DNA from: an uncultured SAR116 cluster alpha proteobacterium
GTDB taxonomy: Bacteria; Pseudomonadota; Alphaproteobacteria; Puniceispirillales; Marisalimonadaceae
Length of the DNA stretch: 43,972 bases
NCBI GenBank assembly: GCA_902539895.1
Contig: CACBMD010000012.1
Location: 1 to 43,972, forward strand
Direction: 5' to 3'
The notes beneath the pieces are model-generated. The model was not told where the DNA came from. It was given only the letters and a program-made list of their open reading frames with translations, and did not search any database. The position numbers and the translations under genes were made by a program. Positions 27,239 through 36,197 of the stretch are shown piece by piece (within the stretch, counting starts at the first letter, position 1; every line of letters begins with the position of its first letter).

Positions 27239-28270
27239 TTATACATTATAATTGCTTTTTTCTGAATAACGCATTCCATCACAATTTAAAATTATGTCTC
27301 CTCTTGAAAGTTCTTTATTAGACATAAAGATTTTTTTATCTTCATTTTTATTAAAATTTTTTATTTTTGAAAGCGCTTCGAAATCTTTATCATTAACCTC
27401 AACTGTAATTTTATCTTGATAGCAATTTATATTTTTTAGAAATGACTTAATTTTCTTTTCATATTTTTCTGGCATTTTATCTATTTGGTAGCCTGCAAGG
27501 TCATAAGAAATTTCAAGAATTTTATTTTGAAATATTTCGTATATTGCTTCTTCAGCTAATGTTGGAAGTGATGATAAAATATTTTTAAAATCTTGAAGAT
27601 CATTGATAATTTTATCTGATTCATTGTTTGATAATTCGTTTTTTTCTTCAAGAGTTGTAGTGTTTTCATCCTCACTTTTATTCATTGATTGAGAAACTGC
27701 ATCTCTAACAGATTCTAAAGCTTGTTGTGTTTCATTATCAGTCTTTATAGCTTCATCAGACTTTGTATCAGCTATAGTTTGTTCTTGTTGTTTTTGTTCG
27801 TCACTTGTGGCATCAGTTAGACTTACATCTTGTGACAAATTTTCGGGTTGTATATCTTCTTTGATATCATTTTGGTTTACTTCAGTATTGGTATTAATTT
27901 CTTCTTCATTTTTAGATTGCTCTGCCTCAGATTGAATGTCTTTTATATTATCACTCTCTTTATTTTCGACTTGCGTTGCTTGTTCAGTATTTTGTTCGTC
28001 GCTAGGAACATCATTTTCTTCGCTTAAATTCAGTTTAATTTCCGGTGCGTCATCGATTTTTTCATTTTCTTTAATATTTTGTTTAGATTCAAAATCTAGC
28101 GCAATATCAATTAATGTTTTTTTTACAAAATTAGAATTATTTGAAATATTTTTACCCTCAAAAACAGTTTCAGATTGAGATTTTAAAATAGATCTGATCT
28201 CATCACTACCTAAAGGTACAATGTTTTGAGTGTCATGATTTTCCTGATTTTGATCCATAGCTAAATTCAT
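27239..28270 (-). CDS. fliH: Flagellar assembly protein FliH (with long acidic linker)
   Basis: FliH regulates FliI and tethers it to the C-ring. The 343-aa protein has an N-terminal segment with NIVPLGSDEIRSILKS, an acidic Glu/Asp/Gln/Asn-rich linker at about residues 60-215 and a C-terminal FliH-like domain ending KELSRGDIILNCDGMRYSEK, which matches the usual D/GDI-x-W end. The linker makes it longer than the usual 210-260 aa. ATG 28258 is an alternative start. Confidence 0.82.
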   Translation of the reverse strand: MNLAMDQNQENHDTQNIVPLGSDEIRSILKSQSETVFEGKNISNNSNFVKKTLIDIALDFESKQNIKENEKIDDAPEIKLNLSEENDVPSDEQNTEQATQVENKESDNIKDIQSEAEQSKNEEEINTNTEVNQNDIKEDIQPENLSQDVSLTDATSDEQKQQEQTIADTKSDEAIKTDNETQQALESVRDAVSQSMNKSEDENTTTLEEKNELSNNESDKIINDLQDFKNILSSLPTLAEEAIYEIFQNKILEISYDLAGYQIDKMPEKYEKKIKSFLKNINCYQDKITVEVNDKDFEALSKIKNFNKNEDKKIFMSNKELSRGDIILNCDGMRYSEKSNYNV

Positions 28271-28284
28271 AATATTAAAATAAA

Positions 28285-29322
28285 TTATACGTAATCATCG
28301 CCACCACGACCAGCCAACACTATTGCACCTTCATCAGACATTCTTCTTGCTACAGCAATTATCTGTTTTTGTGCCTCTTGAACTTCTGTTAACCTAACTG
28401 GACCAAGTGCTTCCATTTCATCTTGTATGTTTGCTGCAGCACGTTGTGACATACATCCAAATAACTTTGTTTTTAGCTCTTCATCTGCGCCTTTTAGTGC
28501 TAGTATAATTAAGTCATCTTCTACAGCACGAAGGAGTGTTTGAAGCGATTTGTCATCAGACAACAATAATGTCTCAAATACAAACATACTATCTTGAATG
28601 TCTTGCATTAGCTGCTTATCGTCTTTCAAGATTTCTTTCATTATTTTTGCTTCACCATCTTGGCTCAAAAAGTTCATAATTTTAGCTGCTGCTGGTACTC
28701 CACCTACTTTGCTAGCTCTTAAACTTGCATTGGAAGAAAAAACTTTTTGCATTACTCTATCTAACTCTTTTAATGCTTCAGGCTGAACTGTTTCCAATGT
28801 TGCTATCCTTCTAATTATGTCTGATTGACTTTTTTCAGGCATAAATGTCAAAACGTCTGACGCAGTTGAAGGATCTAAGTAAGAAATAATTAGCGCTATA
28901 ATTTGAGGATGCTCGTCAATTATTAGGTCAGCAACTGATCTAGCATCGAGCCAGTCAAGTATTTCTATTGCTTTGTTACTATCTGATGGGGTTATTTTTC
29001 CTAAAACAGTTTGTGCCTTATCTTCACCTAGTGATTTTGTCAGAACATTTTTAATATAGCCACCTCCTGATATACCAAGACTTGTTTGTGCTTTAATAAT
29101 TGCCAAAAATTCATCTAAGACTAAATTAACTGTATCTTGTCCTAAACCTTGAACAGAATACATTGCAGACCCTAAAACTTGAACTTCCTTAGGTGAGAGG
29201 TTGCCCATTATTTCAGCGGCTTCATCTTCACCAATCAACATCATAAGAATTGCACATTTTTGAGTGCCTGTAAGACCCTCGTAAATCTCATCAGGATTTG
29301 GTTTTTTTTCTGCTTCTGCCAT
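28285..29322 (-). CDS. fliG: Flagellar motor switch protein FliG
   Basis: Rotor protein that contacts MS ring and stator. The 345-aa protein has an N-terminal GTQKCAILMMLIGEDEAAEI, the middle EHPQIIALIISYLDPSTASD and a C-terminal domain with the charged torque helix containing DDKSLQTLLRAVEDDLIILA and LFGCMSQRAAANIQDEMEAL. Length is typical. Confidence 0.96.
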   Translation of the reverse strand: MAEAEKKPNPDEIYEGLTGTQKCAILMMLIGEDEAAEIMGNLSPKEVQVLGSAMYSVQGLGQDTVNLVLDEFLAIIKAQTSLGISGGGYIKNVLTKSLGEDKAQTVLGKITPSDSNKAIEILDWLDARSVADLIIDEHPQIIALIISYLDPSTASDVLTFMPEKSQSDIIRRIATLETVQPEALKELDRVMQKVFSSNASLRASKVGGVPAAAKIMNFLSQDGEAKIMKEILKDDKQLMQDIQDSMFVFETLLLSDDKSLQTLLRAVEDDLIILALKGADEELKTKLFGCMSQRAAANIQDEMEALGPVRLTEVQEAQKQIIAVARRMSDEGAIVLAGRGGDDYV

Positions 29323-29343
29323 TTTATTATCCTACTCTCTGCC

Positions 29344-31056
29344 TTATTCTTTTTCCATCATATTTTTAAAGACGCTGGAAACCCTAGCTGCTTCATCCCC
29401 AACTATCATTCGAATTACAGCGACTTTGTCGTCATATGTATTAGCTGTATCTAACATCTCAGCAGATATAGCTGCCTTTTTAGGTTTCAGCTTTGCTTTT
29501 ATATCTTCAAGAGATTCACCTTCTTGAACTTCGATTTTATCGTCTTCTTCATCATCTACATCAGAAGCCATTGCACCAGGGCCAGATGAATATCCAGCAG
29601 GAACAAGAACTCTTTTTAATAAAGGAAGAAATGCTCCAAAAATAACAATTGCTAAAATTAACACTGTTGCTAATTGTTGAGCGAGTTCCTTTACAGATGC
29701 ATTTTCGTACCATGGAGTAACTTCTACTTCTAAAATATCTACAAACGGACTACTTGTCACTGTAACACTATCTCCTCTTGCTTCATCATACCCAAGAGCT
29801 TCTTGGACAAGAGATTTTATTTCTAATAATTTTTCATCACTAAATTTTTCAAATGTTTCAACACCCTCAGGTGAGATGATTTTCTTTTCACGAATAATTA
29901 CGGCTGCCTTAATTTTCTTAATTTCTCCATATTGAGCCTTAGTAGTTTCAACTTTTCTACTGACCTCATAATTTTTTACAGATGTTTGACTTCTCTGTTT
30001 AAGAGTATTACCAGCACCTTTACCTTCAGGAGCTTCTGTTTTTAAATCGGGGGCTAGAGGAGGAGCATTTGAGAGAGCTCCTGGAATACCTCTAGCTTCA
30101 GGATTAGCGCTCTCATCTAATGAACTTTGTTCACTTCTAAGGGCATTACCTTTAGGATCTACGGATTCTTCTGTGATTTCTCTTTGAGTAAAATTCATAT
30201 CTACATTTATTTCAGCTTTTAAATTACCTGCTCCTACCATCGGAGTAAGCAATGAAATAATTCTAGATTTATATATTTCGCCTAGTCTCATTGTCTGTGA
30301 CATTTGTTCACTAGAAATTGAAGCAGAGGTATCGTTTGATGGTTTTGATAAAAGTTCACCAAATTGATCAACCACAGTTATGTTTTCTGACGGTAAATTT
30401 GGAACTGAAGATGCAACAAGATGAACTATTGACTGTACTTGCTGCCTTCCAAGAGATCTACCATTAGCTAATTTAACAAATACAGAAGCTGAAGGCAGAG
30501 CTATCTCTCTTGCAAATACTGTTTTTTCAGGAATGGCTAAATGAACTCTTGCAGAACTTACTCCAGATATGTGATTGACTGACCGCGCTAATTCTGCTTC
30601 CAAAGATTGTTTAATTTTAATAGCTTCAACAGATCTACTTGTACCCATTGGCATATCACCTAAACTATCATAACCGTCAGGAACTGATGATGGCAGACCC
30701 TCACCTGCGAGCAACATTCTAGATTCATGATAATCTTTTACTGGAACAACAACTTCTCCAGTAGCTGGATTAAGTGATGCGCTGACACCATTCTGCTTTA
30801 AAGTTTGAACTACCAAAGCTTTCTCATTTTCTGGAAGTGAGGCAAAAAGAGTTGTCATATCAGACTTTTGCATAGTAAAAAATACTACTAGTCCAGCAAA
30901 AGCAACGATTACTCCAAACATCAATGGAATTGATTTTTGTACAGCAGGATCTGCTGTCATTCTTCTTACATTTGAAATTGATGTGGAAATCCTACTTATA
31001 ATACCAGTACTTTGAGTTGCACCTGTAATATCATTTCCTGTTGTTGCTTCTGCCAT
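29344..31056 (-). CDS. fliF: Flagellar MS-ring protein FliF
   Basis: FliF forms the MS ring that starts the basal body. The 570-aa protein has membrane segments at about residues 44-62 and 459-477, periplasmic ring-building domains with ARVHLAIPEKTVFAREIALP and SASVFVKL, and a cytoplasmic FliG-binding tail at the C terminus. It follows fliE by 23 bases. Confidence 0.96.
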   Translation of the reverse strand: MAEATTGNDITGATQSTGIISRISTSISNVRRMTADPAVQKSIPLMFGVIVAFAGLVVFFTMQKSDMTTLFASLPENEKALVVQTLKQNGVSASLNPATGEVVVPVKDYHESRMLLAGEGLPSSVPDGYDSLGDMPMGTSRSVEAIKIKQSLEAELARSVNHISGVSSARVHLAIPEKTVFAREIALPSASVFVKLANGRSLGRQQVQSIVHLVASSVPNLPSENITVVDQFGELLSKPSNDTSASISSEQMSQTMRLGEIYKSRIISLLTPMVGAGNLKAEINVDMNFTQREITEESVDPKGNALRSEQSSLDESANPEARGIPGALSNAPPLAPDLKTEAPEGKGAGNTLKQRSQTSVKNYEVSRKVETTKAQYGEIKKIKAAVIIREKKIISPEGVETFEKFSDEKLLEIKSLVQEALGYDEARGDSVTVTSSPFVDILEVEVTPWYENASVKELAQQLATVLILAIVIFGAFLPLLKRVLVPAGYSSGPGAMASDVDDEEDDKIEVQEGESLEDIKAKLKPKKAAISAEMLDTANTYDDKVAVIRMIVGDEAARVSSVFKNMMEKE

Positions 31057-31079
31057 TATCTTTTCCTAACAATTCTAAA

Positions 31080-31391
31080 TTAAACGGGCATATTCATGAT
31101 GTCTTTGTAAGAACTTAAAACTTTATTTCTTACATTTAATGTCATTTGGAATGCAATATTTGAAATTTGCTGTTGCATTATAACCTTTGTAAGATCAGTT
31201 TCTTTTCCGAGTTCATAATCTTTAGTTATTTTTGAAGCTTTATTTTGACTATCAGCTACAGAGTTAATAGCGTCATTTATTTTTTTTGAGAAATCTTCAG
31301 TTGTTTTATTTCCTGAAAAAGCTTCATTTGCTTTTTCTAAAATATTTTGCCTTAGCATTCCTGTACTTATATTTTGATCTGCAATCTTCAT
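31080..31391 (-). CDS. fliE: Flagellar hook-basal body protein FliE
   Basis: FliE links the MS ring and the rod. The 103-aa protein ends with the family pattern VIMQQQISNIAFQMTLNVRN, then KVLSSYKDIMNMPV. It follows the fleT-like regulator by 14 bases and starts the fliEFGHIJ block. Confidence 0.92.
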   Translation of the reverse strand: MKIADQNISTGMLRQNILEKANEAFSGNKTTEDFSKKINDAINSVADSQNKASKITKDYELGKETDLTKVIMQQQISNIAFQMTLNVRNKVLSSYKDIMNMPV

Positions 31392-31405
31392 AATCTACTT
31401 CCCTT

Positions 31406-32602
31406 TTAAGTTACTTTTGCAAATGCTAATTGATCTGCAAAAGTATCAACTGACGAACTTTCATTAATTTTTGATAATGATTTGTCTATCATAATTGATT
31501 TTTCATCTATAATATTCTCATTACTTAGAACAAGAGCTCTTTGAAGTGTGTTTTCAAGCTCCCTTACATTACCTGGCCAATTATGGCTTAATAATAATTC
31601 TCTTGCTTCAATAGTTAGGTAAGGTGATGATTTACCTTCTTGACTGTGCTTATCTAAAATTTTTATTGCAATTGGTAATATATCGTCTTTCCTTGATGAT
31701 AAATTACGTGTTTGTAGGGGAAATACATTAAGCCTATAATATAAATCTTCTCTGAACCTAGACTGATTTACTTCATGAGCCATATCTCTATTAGATGTTG
31801 CCAAAACCCTAACATCTACATCAATGTCCCTTTGCCCACCAACAGGTGTCACTTTTCTTTCTTGCAATACTCTAAGTAATTTTGCCTGTAAAGATAAAGG
31901 CATTTCTGAAATTTCATCTAAAAGTAAAGTGCCCTTGTCTGCAGCTCTAAAAATACCTTTATTTGCATTTGAGGCACCAGTAAAGGCTCCCTTTTCGTGA
32001 CCAAAAAGAATAGCTTCTAACATGTTTTCTGGAATTGCTGCACAATTCACTGCAACAAATGGCTCTTCTTTCCTATTAGAGTTTTCATGAAGGTAGTTTG
32101 CAAGAACTTCTTTACCTGAACCTGTCGGACCATTTATGAAAACTGTTACATCTGTACTTGCTACTCTTCTAGCTAATGATAATAACTCATATGTTTTTGT
32201 ATCACCCGCTGAAAAAGATATATTTGGACAACATATATTAAATATTAATTCTAAAGAATATTTATCAGTATAATCTGCAATATTTATTCTTTTTATAGCA
32301 CCACCTAACTCGTCTTTTATTTCTACACCATTGCAATTACCATCATCAGCAATAATAATAATTTTTGTAAATTTAGCCTGTCTTGCAATTGAAACTAATT
32401 TCGATGAGCCACCAATTTCTTTCTCAAAAATATTTGAACAAACAATTGTATCAGCTTGGTACCCAACAAGATCAATTCCAAAAAAATCTGGCTTTGAGCT
32501 ACCAACTCCTGCTTTAATAACGGTGATATCTCTTTGTTCTAAAATATCACATAAATTATTAGCGATCTTTAGACTGTTATTTACAACAATAACTTGGCTC
32601 AT
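31406..32602 (-). CDS. fleT: FleT-like sigma54 activator lacking a DNA-binding domain
   Basis: The 398-aa AAA+ activator has Walker A GPTGSGKE (158-165), the sigma54-contacting GAFTGA loop (205-210), Walker B LLLDE (226-230) and NWPGNVRELENTLQRA (341-356). It stops about 40 residues later with no Fis-type helix-turn-helix. The N-terminal 130 residues are fold-like but lack the receiver Asp. Rhodobacter sphaeroides FleT has exactly this structure and heads fleT-fliEFGHIJ. I infer it works with the neighbouring FleQ-like protein. The symbol is by analogy. Confidence 0.8.
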   Translation of the reverse strand: MSQVIVVNNSLKIANNLCDILEQRDITVIKAGVGSSKPDFFGIDLVGYQADTIVCSNIFEKEIGGSSKLVSIARQAKFTKIIIIADDGNCNGVEIKDELGGAIKRINIADYTDKYSLELIFNICCPNISFSAGDTKTYELLSLARRVASTDVTVFINGPTGSGKEVLANYLHENSNRKEEPFVAVNCAAIPENMLEAILFGHEKGAFTGASNANKGIFRAADKGTLLLDEISEMPLSLQAKLLRVLQERKVTPVGGQRDIDVDVRVLATSNRDMAHEVNQSRFREDLYYRLNVFPLQTRNLSSRKDDILPIAIKILDKHSQEGKSSPYLTIEARELLLSHNWPGNVRELENTLQRALVLSNENIIDEKSIMIDKSLSKINESSSVDTFADQLAFAKVT

Positions 32603-32633
32603 AATATACTCCTAAAATTATCAGAAATCTTAG

Positions 32634-32651
32634 AAGCAAGAAGCTTGCCAA
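32634..32651 (-). promoter_or_regulatory. Sigma54 (-24/-12) promoter for fleT-fliEFGHIJ
   Basis: The minus strand reads TTGGCAAG-CTTC-TTGCTT. GG (32649-32648) and GC (32637-32636) are 10 bases apart. Predicted initiation near 32625 gives a leader of about 22 bases before the fleT ATG at 32602. Confidence 0.85.
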
Positions 32652-32735
32652 ACTCTAGTTGATAAGAGTTTATTAGTAATTTTAAATTGAGATAAAGCTA
32701 TTTATTGACTAAATCTATTGATTTTTTTATTTAAA

Positions 32736-32753
32736 ATGTCATTATTATGACAT
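32736..32753. promoter_or_regulatory. Perfect dyad operator, candidate FleQ box 1 (fleQ/fleT intergenic)
   Basis: ATGTCAT-TATT-ATGACAT is a perfect 7-base inverted repeat with a 4-base spacer; its core GTCATTATTATGAC (32738-32751) fits the GTCA-N6-TGAC form of Pseudomonas FleQ sites. Its centre is about 95 bases upstream of the fleT -24 element, a normal enhancer distance, and 48 bases before the fleQ ATG. Confidence 0.5.
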
Positions 32754-32768
32754 AAGTTACACTAATTT

Positions 32769-32782
32769 TTCAAATATTTGAC
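32769..32782. promoter_or_regulatory. Candidate FleQ box 2, adjacent to fleQ start
   Basis: TTCAAATATTTGAC contains a perfect 12-base palindrome (TCAAATATTTGA, 32770-32781); its reverse complement reads GTCAA-ATAT-TTGAA. It ends 10 bases before the fleQ ATG, so bound protein could block fleQ, giving autorepression. Confidence 0.4.
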
Positions 32783-32792
32783 GGTTATTTTT

Positions 32793-33923
32793 ATGAATGT
32801 TGTCGATAAATCAACAAATCCATCAGAACAAAATCAATCTACATTAAATAAACTTAATAAAATGATTGATGGTGAAAGTCCTGAGACAAAATCAATGAAA
32901 AATTTGATTGCAATGGTATCTCAAACAGATAGTACAGCATTAATTTTAGGCGAAACTGGTACTGGTAAAGATATTGTTGCTCAAGCAATTCACAAGTGTT
33001 CAAATAAAAAAGGTCCGTTTATTACTGTAAACTGTGCGGCAATTCCGTCTGAGTTACTTGAATCAGAACTTTTTGGACATGAAAAAGGATCATTTACGGG
33101 TGCAGACAAGCAAAGAAAAGGAAGATTTGAACAGTCTAGTGGAGGATCTCTTTTTCTTGACGAGATTGGCGACATGCCCTTACCTCTTCAAGCTAAACTT
33201 TTAAGAGCTATTGAAAGCAAAACTATACAAAGAGTCGGTGGCGCACAAGATATAAAAATAGATTTAAGATTGATCTGTGCAACACATAGGGATCTTGAAA
33301 AAAAAGTAGAAAATGGTGAATTCAGAGCTGACTTATTTTTTAGGATCAATGTCCTTCCAATCAATGTACCCTCACTAGCTGAGAGAAGAACTGACATACC
33401 AAGTTTGCAAAAAACACTCTTAAGTAATCTAAATGTAGATGAAACACAAAAGCCAATCTTTACTCCAGATGCTATAACTGCTTTATGCAAACACAACTGG
33501 CCTGGTAATGTTCGTGAGTTAAAAAATGTAATTGAAAGAGCTTGTATTATTTTCCCTGGAAAAGAAATCACCAGCACTAATATTTATGAAAATTTACTAA
33601 GACTGAAAGTTCCAACTGTTGCTGAAGAACAAGAAGCATTGTGGGACATGACATCTGATTTAAGTGGAATAACTAATCTTGAAGGAAATGATCAAACAAA
33701 TAATCTGGAAGATTACTTGCCACACCCTAAGAATTATAAAAATTGGTTTTCTTTTTACGATGAAATTGACATAAGAAGACATCTTCAAGATGTAGAGATT
33801 GTTTTAATTGAAGAAGCACTTGAGAAAACAAATAACAAGGTAGCTCTTGCAGCAGATAAATTAAAACTTAGAAGAACTACATTAATTGAAAAAATGAAAA
33901 AATATTCCATTAACGTAAGTTAA
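32793..33923 (+). CDS. fleQ: FleQ-like sigma54-dependent flagellar activator without receiver domain
   Basis: The 376-aa activator starts at ATG 32793; a TTG at 32778 is in frame but weak. It has no receiver domain: the AAA+ core starts almost at once, with Walker A GETGTGKD (53-60), GSFTGA (99-104, Ser for Ala), Walker B FLDE (121-124) and NWPGNVRELKNVIERA. A C-terminal Fis-type helix-turn-helix (VLIEEALEKTNNKVALAADK and LRRTTLIEKMKKY) binds DNA. It is divergent from the fleT-like gene. The R. sphaeroides FleQ also lacks its receiver domain. The symbol is by analogy. Confidence 0.82.
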   Translation: MNVVDKSTNPSEQNQSTLNKLNKMIDGESPETKSMKNLIAMVSQTDSTALILGETGTGKDIVAQAIHKCSNKKGPFITVNCAAIPSELLESELFGHEKGSFTGADKQRKGRFEQSSGGSLFLDEIGDMPLPLQAKLLRAIESKTIQRVGGAQDIKIDLRLICATHRDLEKKVENGEFRADLFFRINVLPINVPSLAERRTDIPSLQKTLLSNLNVDETQKPIFTPDAITALCKHNWPGNVRELKNVIERACIIFPGKEITSTNIYENLLRLKVPTVAEEQEALWDMTSDLSGITNLEGNDQTNNLEDYLPHPKNYKNWFSFYDEIDIRRHLQDVEIVLIEEALEKTNNKVALAADKLKLRRTTLIEKMKKYSINVS

Positions 33924-33936
33924 AATTTTTCGCTAT

Positions 33937-33954
33937 TTCGGCATGTATTTTGCT
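33937..33954 (+). promoter_or_regulatory. Sigma54 (-24/-12) promoter for the TPR-methyltransferase gene
   Basis: The sequence reads TCGGCATG-TATT-TTGCT. GG (33940-33941) and GC (33952-33953) are 10 bases apart, with one mismatch from TTGGCA. Predicted initiation near 33965 gives a 17-base leader before ATG 33982, with AAGGAA as ribosome site. Confidence 0.7.
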
Positions 33955-33981
33955 GATTAAAGAAAAATAAAAGGAATACAT

Positions 33982-36012
33982 ATGGAAAATTTAAAAGAAA
34001 ATTTTTCTAAACCAACACAAATATTTAATAATGGTAAGTCTGCTAATACTAATTTAATGTACAGTGGTTTAAAAAATTATAATAACACAATTTCTTCAAA
34101 GATTACATCTCGAAATTCATCCTCTCAAGAAAAATTGTTGTTAATAAATAAATTAATGCTTGATGGAAAATTTTCGAAGGCATTAAACTTAGCTGAAGAC
34201 GAATTAAAAAAAGATAATAAAAATTCAAATTTATATAACGCTATTGGTGCTATATTATATAACAAAAATGAAGAAGATGAGGCAGAAAAAAAATTCCAAA
34301 AAGCCCTAATTTTAGATAATAAAAATGCTCAAGCATTTTGTAATTTAGGTAAAATATATAAAAATAAAAAAGATATCATATCCGCTCTTAAATGTTTTAA
34401 GAAGGCATTTTCATTGAATCGTGAGAATAAGGTTCTTTTTGATAATCTTAATAGTATTTTGTTAGAATTTAGCTTTTCAGAATTTAATACTTTATGGCTT
34501 GAAGCATACGAATTAATATTATCCGATAAGCTTAATTTTAATGAACTACAAATGAAAGTAATTCATAAAAATGCAGTGAATTTTTTAATACTAAATCCTA
34601 CATTCAAAGAAATTAACCTACATATAAATGAAAATCGTCCCTTAACAAATAACTTTATAGAAACATTAGTATCTTTTTCAAAAATAAAGTTAACACATTT
34701 ATGTCTAGAAGGCTTTATTACAACTAATTTAAAATTTGAGAGATTTATTCGAAAATTAAGAGAGTATTTGCTAATAAACCGAAAAAATATTGGGTCAAAA
34801 TTAGAAATTAATAAATTAATTCAATCTATTGCACTACAAAATTATATTGGTGAATATATTGTATATGAAAATGAAAATGAAACTCTTTTAATTAAAAACT
34901 TAGAGCATGAGATTGAAAAAGAAATTGCAAAAAATTCAACTTCTAACTTTATGAGCTTACTTATACTTGGAAGTTATCGTGATTTAAAGAAATATAAATT
35001 TATAAGTAAATTAAATTTTCCATTTGAGTTCTTAAAAATTAAGGAAATATTTGTAACTCTTCCTGCAATTGAAAATAAAATCAAAAAAAATATTGTTGAT
35101 ATAGGACAAATAGAAAATCATATTTCTAATCAAGTTAAGTCACAATATGAAGATAATCCATATCCAAAATGGAAAAATTTACCATTAAGCCCAAAAAAAT
35201 ACACCATCAAGGAATATTTAAATTATAAAAAAATATATTTTAAAGAATATAAAACAAATAAAGTCCATACATTAAAGGTACTAGTTGCCGGTTGTGGTAC
35301 TGGTAGAGAGCCAATAATGTTAACATCTGCTATAAAAAATTTAGACGTAACTGCAATAGATTTGAGTAAATCGAGTTTATCTTATGCTATACGTAAAGCT
35401 AAAGAGCATAATTTAAACAATATAAATTTTTATCAATGCGATCTTCTAAATATAAAAGAATTAAATACTAAATTTGATATAATTATATGTTCTGGAGTTT
35501 TACATCATCTTAATAAACCGATGGAAGGATGGCATCAATTAAACGATGCGCTAAAAGATAAAGGATTGATGAGAATTGCTTTATACAGCAGAATTGCCAG
35601 ACGTGAACTTAGACTCTATCAGGATAAATATGCAAATCAGGATATTAGAGATTACAATAAAGAGATAAGAGAATTTAGAAATAATATGATCAATCATAAC
35701 AAAAATTTTCAGAATATTTTTTCTACATTTGAAGACTTTTTTGTTATGAGTGAATTAAGGGATTTGATTTTTCATGTTAAAGAACATCAATTTACATTAC
35801 CAGAAATAAAATCTTGTTTAAAGGATTTGAAACTATCTTTTCTTGGTTTTGACGACAAATATATTACAGAAAAGGATAATTTAAACAATAAATTTAATAG
35901 TTTCTTCAATAATAAGAGAAACATACTTGATTTAGACAATTGGCACGAGTTAGAAAAATCAAATATGGATATATTTAGAGAGATGTATCAATTTTGGGTT
36001 CAAAAAACTTAA
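33982..36012 (+). CDS. TPR-containing class I SAM methyltransferase, probable filament-modification enzyme
   Basis: The 676-aa protein has about three TPR repeats in residues 50-160 (NLYNAIGAILYNKNEEDEAE and NAQAFCNLGKIYKNKKDIIS), a long helical middle, the motif QYEDNPYPKW near residue 389, and a SAM methyltransferase domain with VLVAGCGTGREP near residue 433 and SGVLHHL near 507. TPR proteins with this DNPYPxW motif are known as a group, function unclear. The sigma54 promoter and placement beside flagellins suggest methylation of flagellin or of its glycan. It is unrelated in architecture to Salmonella FliB. Confidence 0.75.
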   Translation: MENLKENFSKPTQIFNNGKSANTNLMYSGLKNYNNTISSKITSRNSSSQEKLLLINKLMLDGKFSKALNLAEDELKKDNKNSNLYNAIGAILYNKNEEDEAEKKFQKALILDNKNAQAFCNLGKIYKNKKDIISALKCFKKAFSLNRENKVLFDNLNSILLEFSFSEFNTLWLEAYELILSDKLNFNELQMKVIHKNAVNFLILNPTFKEINLHINENRPLTNNFIETLVSFSKIKLTHLCLEGFITTNLKFERFIRKLREYLLINRKNIGSKLEINKLIQSIALQNYIGEYIVYENENETLLIKNLEHEIEKEIAKNSTSNFMSLLILGSYRDLKKYKFISKLNFPFEFLKIKEIFVTLPAIENKIKKNIVDIGQIENHISNQVKSQYEDNPYPKWKNLPLSPKKYTIKEYLNYKKIYFKEYKTNKVHTLKVLVAGCGTGREPIMLTSAIKNLDVTAIDLSKSSLSYAIRKAKEHNLNNINFYQCDLLNIKELNTKFDIIICSGVLHHLNKPMEGWHQLNDALKDKGLMRIALYSRIARRELRLYQDKYANQDIRDYNKEIREFRNNMINHNKNFQNIFSTFEDFFVMSELRDLIFHVKEHQFTLPEIKSCLKDLKLSFLGFDDKYITEKDNLNNKFNSFFNNKRNILDLDNWHELEKSNMDIFREMYQFWVQKT

Positions 36013-36197
36013 ATTTTAAATGATAAGAATTTAACTTATATTTTTTACTAGAAACATAATTTTTTTATTTATCAGTACCACCAATTATTTTAAAATTTTT
36101 TACCTAACTCTTGCTTCAAATCTTGTTTAAAATTATAATTAGCGATACATTTAATATTACTGAAATCTTTTATAATTAAATTGTGCAAAAAATACTT

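Noticed and set aside
31406-31530. Frameshifted helix-turn-helix beyond the fleT stop
   Set aside because: The fliE gene begins 14 bases after the stop, leaving no room for a missing domain.
33188-33577. Minus-strand frame opposite fleQ (129 aa)
   Set aside because: Entirely inside the AAA+ gene and lacks a ribosome site.
36013-36197. AT-only inverted repeat between the methyltransferase and flagellin stops
   Set aside because: AATTATAA/TTATAATT pairing has no G/C and could occur by chance in such AT-rich sequence; no T-run after a stable stem.
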